Assembly: GCA_018432315.1 (NCBI GenBank)
Contig: JAHDLB010000025.1
Coordinates: 1-64,000 of the forward strand
DNA: 64,000 bases
Source of the DNA: Anaerolineae bacterium
Lineage (GTDB): Bacteria > Chloroflexota > Anaerolineae > Aggregatilineales > Aggregatilineaceae
Direction: 5' to 3'
Shown one piece after another: positions 45,512 to 53,981 of the stretch. A model generated the notes under the pieces. The model saw only the letters and a list, made by a program, of their open reading frames with translations. It had not been told where the DNA came from and ran no database searches. The translations under genes were made by a program, and so were the position numbers. Every line of letters starts with the position of its first letter. Position 1 is the first letter of the stretch.

Positions 45512-45583
45512 AACTCTGTATTGTACAGGGTTGAAATAGCGCCCGCAATGCCTGATCGCGCGAATCCTGCCCGGCGGTGGCGG

Positions 45584-45613
45584 TCGACGGAGTGCGATCG
45601 TGTGCGGTATAAT
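45584..45613 (+). promoter_or_regulatory. Promoter of the pgeF-ygg cluster
   Basis: TCGACG (45584-45589), 18-bp spacer and perfect TATAAT (45608-45613). The start would fall only about 9 nt before the ATG at 45629, so translation may begin almost leaderless, or from a later start. Confidence 0.5.
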
Positions 45614-45628
45614 CGTCTCCGGGACGGA

Positions 45629-46438
45629 ATGACACCACCAGGACGAATTGTGCAGCGCATCGAAAACAACGGATTGGTGTATTACCAGTTTGACCAGTGG
45701 GCCGGCGCCGGGCCGTTGACGCACGGGATTTTCACCCGGCACGGCGGCGTGAGTCCCGCGCCGTGGGCATCGCTCAACGTGGGCGGCACGGTCGGCGATT
45801 CGCCCGCCGCCGTGCAGGAGAATCACCGCCGCATGCTCGCCGCGCTGGACCTGGACAGCGCGCAGACGTGCACCGTGTGGCAGGTGCACAGCGCCGATAC
45901 GGTCGTCGTGCGGGGCCGCGCGCCCAACCGGCGCTGGCTTGCCCGCGCCGATGGCATGGTGACCGACCGGCCCGGCCTGCCGCTGACCATGCGCTTCGCG
46001 GACTGCACGCCGATCATCCTGTACGACCCGGCGCGTCACGTGGCGGGAATCGCGCATGCCGGCTGGCGCGGCACCGTCCTGGGGGCGGCAGTGAGCGCGC
46101 TGCGCGCCTTACAGGCCGCCTACGGGACCCGGCCCCAGGACGTGCAGGCGGGCATCGGTCCCAGCATCGGGCCGGAGCGCTACCAGGTGGGCGAAGAAGT
46201 CGTCGACGCCGTGCGCGACGCGTTCGGCACGCTCGACGGCCTGATCCGCCGGGCGGCGGACGGCAGCGCCTACCTCGACCTGTGGGCCGCCAACCGGCTG
46301 GCGCTGGAACGCGCGGGCGTGGGGCAGATCGAAACGGCGAGCATCTGCACGGCAGCCCGCACCGACGAGTTTTTCTCTCACCGAGCCGAACAGGGCCGCA
46401 CCGGGCGCTTTGGCGCAGTGATCGCCCTGACAGGATAG
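45629..46438 (+). CDS. pgeF: Peptidoglycan editing factor PgeF (YfiH/laccase-domain family)
   Basis: 269 residues from ATG 45629. Family motifs: HGIFTRHGGVS, TVWQVHSADTVVV, TMRFADCTPIILYD and GIAHAGWRGTVLGA, which hold the conserved His/Cys residues. PgeF removes L-Ser wrongly placed in peptidoglycan stem peptides in E. coli; the older multicopper-oxidase name is probably misleading. The upstream extension to 45521 is not conserved. It ends 4 bp before yggS, in the order found near cell-division genes in many bacteria. Confidence 0.92.
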   Translation: MTPPGRIVQRIENNGLVYYQFDQWAGAGPLTHGIFTRHGGVSPAPWASLNVGGTVGDSPAAVQENHRRMLAALDLDSAQTCTVWQVHSADTVVVRGRAPNRRWLARADGMVTDRPGLPLTMRFADCTPIILYDPARHVAGIAHAGWRGTVLGAAVSALRALQAAYGTRPQDVQAGIGPSIGPERYQVGEEVVDAVRDAFGTLDGLIRRAADGSAYLDLWAANRLALERAGVGQIETASICTAARTDEFFSHRAEQGRTGRFGAVIALTG

Positions 46439-46442
46439 ACCG

Positions 46443-47189
46443 ATGGATCTGACAATCGCGTCGATGACCGAACGGATCGCGGACGTGCAGGCCGAGATCG
46501 AGCGCGCCTGCCACCGCGCCGGGCGCTCGCCGGACTCGGTGACGCTGGTCGCGGTCAGCAAGACGCACCCGCCGGAGGACATCGCGACAGCGGTCCGCGC
46601 CGGGCTGCGCCAGTTCGGCGAGAATCGCGTCGAAGAGGCGATCCCCAAAATGGCGGCGGTCGCCGAGCGGGTCGACGAATCGCTGGCGTGGCACATGATC
46701 GGCCACGTGCAGAGCCGCAAAGCGCGCCACGTGACGGCAGGCTTCACGCTGCTGCATTCGCTGGACAGCGTCCGGCTCGCCGAGCGCCTGAGCCGCGCCC
46801 TGGCCGAACGCGACGGCGCGCTGGAGGTGCTGCTGGAAGTGAACGTCTCCGGCGAGGAAACGAAACACGGCTGGGACGCGTATTATTGGCAAGAACGCAC
46901 GGCAGCGCGGCGCGCCCTGTGGGACGACGTCGCCCGGATCCTGGCGCTGCCCGGCCTGGCGGTGCGCGGCCTGATGACGATGGCGCCCATCGTGGACGAT
47001 CCCGAAGAGGCCCGCCCGGTGTTCGCCGCGCTGCGGACGCTGCGCGACGCGCTGGCGAACGACTTCCCGGCGGCGGCCTGGGATCACCTGAGCATGGGCA
47101 TGACCGACGATTATCCGGTCGCGATTGAGGAAGGGGCCACGCTGGTCCGCATTGGCCGCGCCATTTTCGGCCCGCGTTTGACAACCTGA
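46443..47189 (+). CDS. yggS: YggS/PLPBP-family PLP homeostasis protein
   Basis: 248 residues, single-domain TIM-barrel PLP protein. The PLP lysine is K40 in TLVAVSKTHP; FGENRVEEA, WHMIGHVQSRKARHV, and LSMGMTDDYPVAIEEG are the typical signatures. It is involved in PLP and amino/keto-acid homeostasis and has no known enzymatic turnover. It starts 4 bp after pgeF and 45 bp before yggT. Confidence 0.95.
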   Translation: MDLTIASMTERIADVQAEIERACHRAGRSPDSVTLVAVSKTHPPEDIATAVRAGLRQFGENRVEEAIPKMAAVAERVDESLAWHMIGHVQSRKARHVTAGFTLLHSLDSVRLAERLSRALAERDGALEVLLEVNVSGEETKHGWDAYYWQERTAARRALWDDVARILALPGLAVRGLMTMAPIVDDPEEARPVFAALRTLRDALANDFPAAAWDHLSMGMTDDYPVAIEEGATLVRIGRAIFGPRLTT

Positions 47190-47234
47190 CCGGGCTCCGG
47201 CCCGTGGAGCGACTTGTGAGTAGGAGATAGACCG

Positions 47235-47498
47235 TTGAACACGTCCGCGTTTGGCGCTTTGATTGCGCTGTTCATCCAGTTGTATTCGTTTGTGATCCTG
47301 GCCCGCGTGCTGATGAGCTGGGTGAATGTCGACCCCTACAGCCCGCTGGCGCGCACCATCTTCGACCTGACCGAGCCGGTGCTCCAGCCGATCCGGAACA
47401 TGCTCCCGCCCGCCGGCGGGCTTGACTTCAGCCCCATCATCGCTATCATCCTTCTTCAGTTCCTGGGGCAGCTTTTCATCAGCGTGTTGGGCGGGTGA
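47235..47498 (+). CDS. yggT: YggT family membrane protein
   Basis: 87 residues with two hydrophobic helices (FGALIALFIQLYSFVILARVLMSW and IIAIILLQFLGQLFI) and the family stretch VLQPIRNMLPP between. YggT proteins are small inner-membrane proteins linked to osmotic tolerance and division clusters; mechanism unknown. GTAGGAG-like site upstream; TTG at 47235 is the likely start. Confidence 0.9.
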   Translation: MNTSAFGALIALFIQLYSFVILARVLMSWVNVDPYSPLARTIFDLTEPVLQPIRNMLPPAGGLDFSPIIAIILLQFLGQLFISVLGG

Positions 47499-47548
47499 CC
47501 GCCTGCGCCCCGTGCGAAGCCGGTTGGCGCTAGAAAAGGATGGTACCG

Positions 47549-47854
47549 ATGACACGTGAATTCCGAATCACCGACGCGCAGCACGGCGCGGCGTTCACCG
47601 TCCGGGTGATCACGCGCGCGGATCGCGTCGAAATTGCGGGGATCCAGGATGACGGTTCGCTGAAGATCCGCCTGACCGAATCGCCCGGCGAAGGGCGCGC
47701 CAACGCCCAGTTGATCGAGTTCCTCGCAGGCGTGCTGGAAGTGGAGCCAGAACAGATCGCCATTGTGGCCGGGCACGACAAGTCGAACAAGATCATCAGC
47801 GTCGAAGGCGTGCCGCCGGCCTGGATCGAGCAGCGCCTGGCGCACCTGCGCTAG
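47549..47854 (+). CDS. yggU: DUF167/YggU family protein
   Basis: 101 residues from ATG 47549; AAGG is 9 nt upstream, whereas the ATG at 47540 touches it. The conserved core LKIRLTESPGEGRANAQLIEFLA and AGHDKSNKIISVEG are typical of DUF167. Function is unknown in general. It completes the pgeF-yggS-yggT-yggU set. Confidence 0.9.
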   Translation: MTREFRITDAQHGAAFTVRVITRADRVEIAGIQDDGSLKIRLTESPGEGRANAQLIEFLAGVLEVEPEQIAIVAGHDKSNKIISVEGVPPAWIEQRLAHLR

Positions 47855-47875
47855 CCCGCCCGTCACGGCAGCGCC

Positions 47876-48733
47876 ATGCTGGGCATGCATTTACCTCACC
47901 GGAGGATCGCCGCGATCCGGCGCTGGGCGCTGGTGGCGCTGAGCGTCCTGCTGCTGGCCGCCTGCGGGTCGGACTCGGGCGCGGATTCGCGCCAGCCCGC
48001 CCCTACCCGCACCCTGGTCCCTCCCACGCCCACACCGACCGCGCCCCCCTTCACGCCCACCATCACGCCCACCGACCTCCCCGCGCCGTCCGCATTGGAA
48101 CCCGCCGCCACCGAAACCACCGGCGGCCCGCTGCCCGCCGACGCGCAGGCGATCATCGACCGCGCGCTGGCGGACCTGGCCGGGCAGCAGGGGGTCGATC
48201 AGGCGGACGTCCGCCTGATCAGCCTGGAGGCGATCACCTGGCCGGACGCGTCGCTCGGCTGCGGTGCCGAGCGCGAGGGCGATCCGGGCACCGTGCGCGG
48301 CTACCGGCTGCTGTTCAGCGCCGGGCGCAACCGGTATATCTACCACGCCGACCGGGGGGAAACCGTGCTGCTGTGCGAAGACGGGGACTGGACCGGCTGG
48401 CAGGGCGAGCCGCTGGCGCCCGACCCGATCGCCGAGTCGATGGTCGAGCTGGCCTCACGCGACGCGGCCCGGCAGCTCGACATCCCGCAGCGCCAGATCG
48501 CGCTCGCCAGCCTGATGGCGGTCACCTGGCCGGACGCGTCACTCGGCTGCCCCAAGCCCAACGCGGAATACGAGGAACAGACCGAGCCGGGCTACCGGCT
48601 GGTCTTCCGCGCGGGTGACGCCCCGATCATCTACCACACGAGCATTCGCCACGTGGTCCGCTGCGCGCCGGAAGAGGAAATCTTGCCCGGCCTGCTGCGC
48701 CCGCTGGTCGCCACCCCCGAACCCGCTCCCTGA
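47876..48733 (+). CDS. Lipoprotein with two tandem WPDASLGC domains
   Basis: 285 residues. A basic start, hydrophobic helix and lipobox LLLAAC give a lipid-anchored Cys30; a Thr/Pro-rich linker covers about 40-85. Two homologous domains follow with identical WPDASLGC at 122-129 and 218-225, each ending in GYRL(L/V)F...YHxD/S about 20-35 residues later. The 96-residue period shows an internal duplication. The conserved Cys pairs suggest disulfides or ligand binding. I do not know a function. No clear ribosome site is visible at 47876; ATG 47885 is an alternative. It is 21 bp after yggU. Confidence 0.75.
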   Translation: MLGMHLPHRRIAAIRRWALVALSVLLLAACGSDSGADSRQPAPTRTLVPPTPTPTAPPFTPTITPTDLPAPSALEPAATETTGGPLPADAQAIIDRALADLAGQQGVDQADVRLISLEAITWPDASLGCGAEREGDPGTVRGYRLLFSAGRNRYIYHADRGETVLLCEDGDWTGWQGEPLAPDPIAESMVELASRDAARQLDIPQRQIALASLMAVTWPDASLGCPKPNAEYEEQTEPGYRLVFRAGDAPIIYHTSIRHVVRCAPEEEILPGLLRPLVATPEPAP

Positions 48734-48739
48734 ACGCAC

Positions 48740-48763
48740 GCGGGCCGGTCGAAACCAGCCCGC
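48740..48763. terminator. Hairpin between convergent lipoprotein and NACHT-like genes
   Basis: GCGGGC (48740-48745) and GCCCGC (48758-48763) with extra GG/CC pairs in the loop. No T-run on either strand; it may still separate the two converging transcripts. Confidence 0.4.
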
Positions 48764-48796
48764 AATCGTCGTCTCCCAACCGGCGCTCTCGCCGGA

Positions 48797-51403
48797 TCAG
48801 GTCAGGCCCGGCAGCGGCTCGCCGAGCCGCAGTTGCAGATCGGCCAGGGCCGCATACGCGGCGCTGCGCACATCCGGATCGCGGTCGCGCAGGGCGGCGT
48901 ACAGCGGTTTGAGCGCGGGCACGTGCCCCAGGTAGCCGAGCGAGCGGGCGGCCAGCGCTTTGTAAACCGGCTGGCCCTCTTGCAGCACGCGGATCAGCAC
49001 CTGGCGCGCATTCGGCCCGGCGGGCACGCCCTCACCGCGCTCGGCGGCCCACTGGATCAGCCAGGTCTGCGCGTCGGCTTCGGGCAGCGAGCGCGGCCCG
49101 CTGCGCTCCGGCGACAGCGCCCTGGCGAACGCTTCTTCCGCCGCCGCGCGGACGTACCACTGCTCGTCTTCGAGCATGGCGCGGTACAGCGCGGCCACCG
49201 CCCAGCCGGCGCCGACGCGGCTCAGGCCGTACACTGCCGCCCGGCGGATCATCATGTCGTCGGCGGCGATCCCGTCGCGCAGGATGGCGTGCCCCTCGCG
49301 GGGGATGGCGGCCAGCGCCTCGGCAATCGCCCGGCGCAGGTCCTCCGAGCCTTCCAGCAGCCCGTGGACCATCACTTCCAGCGCGCGCTCGCTGCCGATG
49401 GCGCCCAACGCGACCGCCGCCGCAAGCCGGATCTCGCGGTGATCGTCGTCGAGCAGCGGCGCCAGGTCTTTGACCGTCTCGGGATCGCCCAGCGCCCCCA
49501 GCCCGATGCACGCCAGCCGCCGCACGTCCAGGTTCGTGGCGCGCAGCGCCTGGCGCAGCACGTAAGCCACGTTCGGATCGCGGGACGCGATCAGCGCCGC
49601 CAGCGCGCGGTCGCGCACGGCAGGGTATTGGTCAGGCGCCATCAGGGCCGCCGCCAGCCGCTTGAACACGTCGCCGCGCCAGGGCACATCCGGCGGCGCG
49701 TCCGGCAGCCAACGCGCCAGCCCAAACAGGTTGGTATACAGCAAATCGGGCGAGACGCTCAGCCGGCGGTAGATCGCCGGCAGCAGGTTGAGCCGCGCCG
49801 CCGCGAACGCAAACGCGCCATCCCAGGCGGAGTCGAGCGCCATCTCGGCGGCTTTTTCGCTGCCGGCCTCGGCCAGCCATTCGCCCGCCAGGAAATTGGC
49901 GAACTGGACGTGCGGCAGGCTCACCGTGTCGCCCGCGCGGGCCACCAGCAGGCCATCTTCCTCCAGCGCGGCTACGAGCGCCGTGCTGTCCGGCGCTTTT
50001 TTGCCCTCTTCGGCGCGCGCAGCAGACAGCGCCTGGGCCAGCTCCGCGCGCGAGACCGGGCGCCCCGCCTCGACGATCCGCACGGCCAGATCGGGCAGGC
50101 GGTCGCGCAGGTCGTCCTGGGACAGGTGGCGGGCGATCCAGGCGTCGTACCAGCCCGCGCGCCCGGCAACTCGCGTGTCGTTCGCCAGCCCGGTCCAGAT
50201 CTTCAGCGTGACGTCGAGCACGCTCAGCCCGCGGTTGCCCACCGAGATACGGCGCAGCACCTGCTCATCGGGCGGGCCGGCCTTGCGCTTGCCGTCGGTG
50301 CCGAGCGTCCACGCGGCGCTCCACCGCTGGACCAGCTCGGCGTAATGGTCGTCGTGCCACGCGCGCAGATAGGCCGGCGTGAATCCGAGACTCGCCAGCG
50401 GATCGAAGCCATCAACGGTCCCGGCGGCGACGATCATGTTGTGCCCGTACTGCGCCATGAATTCCCGCAGCCAGGGCATCAACAGCTCGCGCGCGGATGG
50501 TGACAGCTCGTCGAAACCGTCGATCAGGACCAGCGCCCGGCCCTGTTCCAACAGCGGGTATACCACGCTGCCGATCACCTGCCCGGTGACGGCTGTCACG
50601 TGGCGCTGCACGGCCCGCACCAGCGGTTCCGCCGGGTCGAGCGCCTCGCCCTTGCCATAGACGGCGGGGTCGAACTCGAAATCGGCCAGGTGGGCCAGCA
50701 CCGGCATCAGGTCGCGCAGGTCGATGACCGGTTGGACCTCGGCGGAAGGCGCGCCTTCGGCCTGGCCCTGTTCGGCGCGCACGTTGTGGAGCTGTTCCAG
50801 CGCCCGCGCCTGGATCTGGGCGCGTTCCTCGGCTCGCTGGCGCCGCTCGTCCGCGGACAGGTGCTGCTCCTGCTCCAGCAGGGCGCGCTCGGTTTCGTCT
50901 TCGTCCGGCGCGAACGACACCTCACCGAGCGCCATCAGGGCCAGCGCCGCGAGCGCCGTGCTGGTGCCCATGCCCGGCTGGCCCAGGATCGCCACGTGGC
51001 GATCACCGGCACCCAGGTCTGCCAGCGAGATCGTCTCGATGTTGAAATTGGCATAGCCCTGCGGCAGGTCGTGAACCAGCGGCACCACGTCGTACACACC
51101 GGTCCCTTCGGCTTCGTCGTCGGGCGAATTCACCGCGCTGACGGCGGGGATCAGGCGTGGCTCGACCAGGATGTCCGACAGGTTGACCAGCCGCCCGGCC
51201 ACGTGGCGCGCCTGCACGTGGCGGAGCAGATCCCGCTGGTAGCGGGCCGCCGCCGAACGCCCCACGAACTGCCGCGTGCCTTCGATCTGCGACCCGGCGG
51301 TTTCCTGCATCCGGGCGATGCGGGCGCGGGCGCGCCACACCACCAGCGACAACCCCGCCGCCGAGGAAAAGCCAATCAGGAATGAGAAGGGATCGAAGCG
51401 CAT
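48797..51403 (-). CDS. Membrane-anchored NACHT-like NTPase with C-terminal HEAT repeats; P-loop lysine missing
   Basis: 868 residues. A hydrophobic N-terminal helix (about 6-24) likely anchors it, followed by a charged coiled-coil region. The P-loop reads GQPGMGTST at 141-149, where canonical NACHT/STAND proteins have GxxGxGKST; the lysine is Thr147. Walker B is LVLIDGFDEL at 291-300. A winged-helix/helical region lies about 400-560, and from about 590 to the end HEAT-like repeats recur (AALIASRDPN, GLGALGDPETVK, ALGAIGSERA). STAND proteins usually sense ligands and oligomerise on ATP; without the lysine, nucleotide hydrolysis is doubtful. It starts 12 bp after the zinc-ribbon gene stop. Confidence 0.75.
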   Translation of the reverse strand: MRFDPFSFLIGFSSAAGLSLVVWRARARIARMQETAGSQIEGTRQFVGRSAAARYQRDLLRHVQARHVAGRLVNLSDILVEPRLIPAVSAVNSPDDEAEGTGVYDVVPLVHDLPQGYANFNIETISLADLGAGDRHVAILGQPGMGTSTALAALALMALGEVSFAPDEDETERALLEQEQHLSADERRQRAEERAQIQARALEQLHNVRAEQGQAEGAPSAEVQPVIDLRDLMPVLAHLADFEFDPAVYGKGEALDPAEPLVRAVQRHVTAVTGQVIGSVVYPLLEQGRALVLIDGFDELSPSARELLMPWLREFMAQYGHNMIVAAGTVDGFDPLASLGFTPAYLRAWHDDHYAELVQRWSAAWTLGTDGKRKAGPPDEQVLRRISVGNRGLSVLDVTLKIWTGLANDTRVAGRAGWYDAWIARHLSQDDLRDRLPDLAVRIVEAGRPVSRAELAQALSAARAEEGKKAPDSTALVAALEEDGLLVARAGDTVSLPHVQFANFLAGEWLAEAGSEKAAEMALDSAWDGAFAFAAARLNLLPAIYRRLSVSPDLLYTNLFGLARWLPDAPPDVPWRGDVFKRLAAALMAPDQYPAVRDRALAALIASRDPNVAYVLRQALRATNLDVRRLACIGLGALGDPETVKDLAPLLDDDHREIRLAAAVALGAIGSERALEVMVHGLLEGSEDLRRAIAEALAAIPREGHAILRDGIAADDMMIRRAAVYGLSRVGAGWAVAALYRAMLEDEQWYVRAAAEEAFARALSPERSGPRSLPEADAQTWLIQWAAERGEGVPAGPNARQVLIRVLQEGQPVYKALAARSLGYLGHVPALKPLYAALRDRDPDVRSAAYAALADLQLRLGEPLPGLT

Positions 51404-51415
51404 AGCAGGTCCTCT

Positions 51416-52117
51416 CTACAGCGCGATCAGGAGTCGCCCGCAGCTCGTACACGTGACCAGTTCGTCACCGTGGCGCACCTCCTGGACCACGTTGGCCGTC
51501 GCCCGCACGCCGCAGGACGTGCACGACTCGCCTTCCAGTACCGCCACGGCAACGCCGCGCTTGTTGGCGCGCAGCGTATCGTACAACTGGAGATTGCCCT
51601 CCGAGACGTTCTGCAGCGCCGCCTCGCGGTCCGCCTTCAGCTTTTTGATGGTGCGCTTGAGCGCGTTTTTCTCGCCGGTGAGCGCCTCTTCTTCGCCGGC
51701 GCGGTCCGCTTCGAGCTTGCCGAGGCGCTCGGTCGCCCCGGCGAGCGCGGCTTGCAGGTCGTCGATCGCGATCATCGACTCCAGCAGGGCGTTTTCGCGA
51801 TCGGCCCGGCGGCGCTTGAGCTCGTCGATCTTGCCCTCTATGTCCTGGAGTTCCTTCGGGTTGCTGACGTGCCCGCCGTACAACCGATCGTTCAACTGCG
51901 TCGTCTGGCTGGTGATCGACTTGATCTCCAGGTTCAAATCCGCCGACTGCGCCTCCTGCTTGTGCAGCGAGTCTTGCAGGGCCGCCACCTCGGCGCGCGC
52001 CTCGCCCAGGCCGCCATCCTGTTCGAGCACGGCGTTGATCTCGCGCACCCGCCGGCGCTGCGCGTCCAGTTCGAGATCGATCTTTTGCAGGCGGTACAGG
52101 GCTTTGATCTGGCTCAT
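51416..52117 (-). CDS. Coiled-coil protein with C4-type zinc ribbon (DUF164/CT398 family)
   Basis: 233 residues. A long coiled coil covers about 5-185 (many Leu/Glu/Arg heptads), then a zinc ribbon with C199, C202, C223 and C226 (CTSCG twice). Members are widespread and usually have no assigned function; some bind flagellar or RNA-related partners. It is the first gene of a two-gene unit with the NACHT-like protein and divergent from the glycan cluster. The 166-bp gap 52118-52283 holds no other gene. Confidence 0.85.
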   Translation of the reverse strand: MSQIKALYRLQKIDLELDAQRRRVREINAVLEQDGGLGEARAEVAALQDSLHKQEAQSADLNLEIKSITSQTTQLNDRLYGGHVSNPKELQDIEGKIDELKRRRADRENALLESMIAIDDLQAALAGATERLGKLEADRAGEEEALTGEKNALKRTIKKLKADREAALQNVSEGNLQLYDTLRANKRGVAVAVLEGESCTSCGVRATANVVQEVRHGDELVTCTSCGRLLIAL

Positions 52118-52283
52118 GGAATTCCTCGCGGGCTGGCGGAACCGGTGGCTCGATGTACAATGAGCATAGCGTTAATGTCGCTAAAGCATAAATTGACAAG
52201 GCGCATTATACTACACCAGAATCACACGGCAAACCTGTCAGCTTGGTTTGGCTTTACCCGTTCTGCAACCAGCGAGGTCGCCT

Positions 52284-53981
52284 ATGCAAACGCTGCGCTC
52301 CGTATATGTTTCGACCGCCGAATGGCGCTGGGTGATCGTGATCAGTGGCATTCTGGTGGGGTTGACGCTGGTTCCCTATGCCTGGGCACTCGCTACCAAC
52401 GAAACCGCGGACGGGTGGCAGTTCATGGGTATGCTGTCCAATCCGAAGGACGGCGCGACCTACCTCTCCAAGATCGAGCAGGGGCGCCGGGGCGCGTGGC
52501 TGTTCGAGCTGCGCCACACGCCCGAAAGCCACAACGGGGCAGGCTTCCACACGTTTTACATCTTCCTGGGCCACACGGCGCGCGTCACCGGGCTGTCGAG
52601 CCGGCTCATCTTCCACATCGCGCGCGTGGCAACCGGGCTGTTCATGTACATCTCGATCTACCAGTTGGGCGCCACCATCTGGGTGCGGCTGCGGCCCCGC
52701 CGGCTGTTTTTCACCCTGCTCTCGGTCGGATCGGGGCTGGGCTGGCTGCTGCTGCTGCTCAACCCGGACCGGCTCGCCGCCGATATGAACATCCCCGAAG
52801 CCTTTCCGTTCTACGCGGCCTATACCAACCCGCATTTCCCGCTGAGCATCGCCAGCCTGGCGCTGATCGCCGCGCTGTACATCATCGTCTTCCGGCGCGG
52901 CTTCACCGATCCGCCCAGCGTGGACAACGGCGGGTTGGGATTGATGCTGCTCGCCATGCTGCTCGCGCTGATCCAGCCGACCGCGCTGGTGCCCATCGGG
53001 GGCGCGTTGGGGCTGTACGTGATCGCGCGCTGGTACCTGACGAAGGAATTCCCAAGCCACGAACTGCGCTGGTCGGCGCTGCTGTGGCTGCCGGCGATTC
53101 CGTTCGCCGTGTACGATTTCGCCGTCTTTCGCTTCAACGACATCATGGGCGAGTTCAACCGGCAGAACCAGACGCCCTCGCCCGATCCGATCCTGTACGT
53201 ATTCGGCTACGGGCTGCTGTTGATCGTCGCTATACCGGGGCTGGTGCGGGCCGTGCGCCGCTTCGAGCGCGACGGCGACCAGTTCATGCTGCTGTGGTTC
53301 GCGGTCAACGTGATCGGCCTGTACGCGCCGTTTAGCTTGCAGCGTCGCCTCGCGCTGGGCCTGATCATCCCGATCGTGTACTTCGCCGTGCGCGCGCTCG
53401 AAGATTACTGGTTCTACATCGTGCCGAAAAACTGGCGCGCCCCGGCCATGATCGCGCTGATCGTCTTCGTCGTGCCCAGCAACCTGATCGTGCTCGGCAT
53501 TCCGCTGGTGGGCGCGGTCGCCAGCCCGGAGCGCGGACTTGACGCCGGGCTGCTGATCGACACCGACTACTGGGAACAGATCCAGTGGCTGGACAAAAAC
53601 GGCCAGAACGATGCCGTGGTGCTCGCCGCGCCGACCATCAGCCTGTGGATCCCGGCGTATACCCGGCAGCGCGTGGTGTACGGGCACGAGTTCGAGACGG
53701 TGCCCAACGACATCCGGATCCAGCAGGTCGAGGACTGGTACCGGGGCGTGGATTGTGACACGCTGCTCGGCGACGGCCTGCCGTTCCAGGTGCGGTACAT
53801 TCTGTGGGGCCCCCAGGAACGCGATCTCGGGTACAGCGACGAGGACGAGGACGGCGACGAGTCCCGGCGCTTGCTCTACCCCGACACCGGCAAGTGTGTC
53901 GAGCAGATCCCCGCGAGCCGCATTGCAGAGGAAGTGATTCACGGTGATGTCACCCTCTACGTCCTGGCCGGCGCCAACTAA
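52284..53981 (+). CDS. Multi-pass membrane protein, family A (envelope glycan cluster)
   Basis: 565 residues from ATG 52284 (GAGGT upstream). Many hydrophobic helices from residue 10 to about 440, then a soluble extracellular-type C-terminal domain. The first loop has GWQFMGMLSNPKDGATYLSK, matched in the gene at 56051 by DWQFGGMLFGADDGYSYLAK, so the two are paralogues. They resemble GT-C-type glycosyltransferases in layout but no specific family is certain. It overlaps the next gene by about 35 nt, so translation is probably coupled. Confidence 0.7.
   Translation: MQTLRSVYVSTAEWRWVIVISGILVGLTLVPYAWALATNETADGWQFMGMLSNPKDGATYLSKIEQGRRGAWLFELRHTPESHNGAGFHTFYIFLGHTARVTGLSSRLIFHIARVATGLFMYISIYQLGATIWVRLRPRRLFFTLLSVGSGLGWLLLLLNPDRLAADMNIPEAFPFYAAYTNPHFPLSIASLALIAALYIIVFRRGFTDPPSVDNGGLGLMLLAMLLALIQPTALVPIGGALGLYVIARWYLTKEFPSHELRWSALLWLPAIPFAVYDFAVFRFNDIMGEFNRQNQTPSPDPILYVFGYGLLLIVAIPGLVRAVRRFERDGDQFMLLWFAVNVIGLYAPFSLQRRLALGLIIPIVYFAVRALEDYWFYIVPKNWRAPAMIALIVFVVPSNLIVLGIPLVGAVASPERGLDAGLLIDTDYWEQIQWLDKNGQNDAVVLAAPTISLWIPAYTRQRVVYGHEFETVPNDIRIQQVEDWYRGVDCDTLLGDGLPFQVRYILWGPQERDLGYSDEDEDGDESRRLLYPDTGKCVEQIPASRIAEEVIHGDVTLYVLAGAN

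Noticed and set aside
45512-46057. N-terminal extension of the PspA-like open frame
   Set aside because: It runs antisense through pgeF and has no family similarity; the ATG at 45511 gives the PspA-like start.
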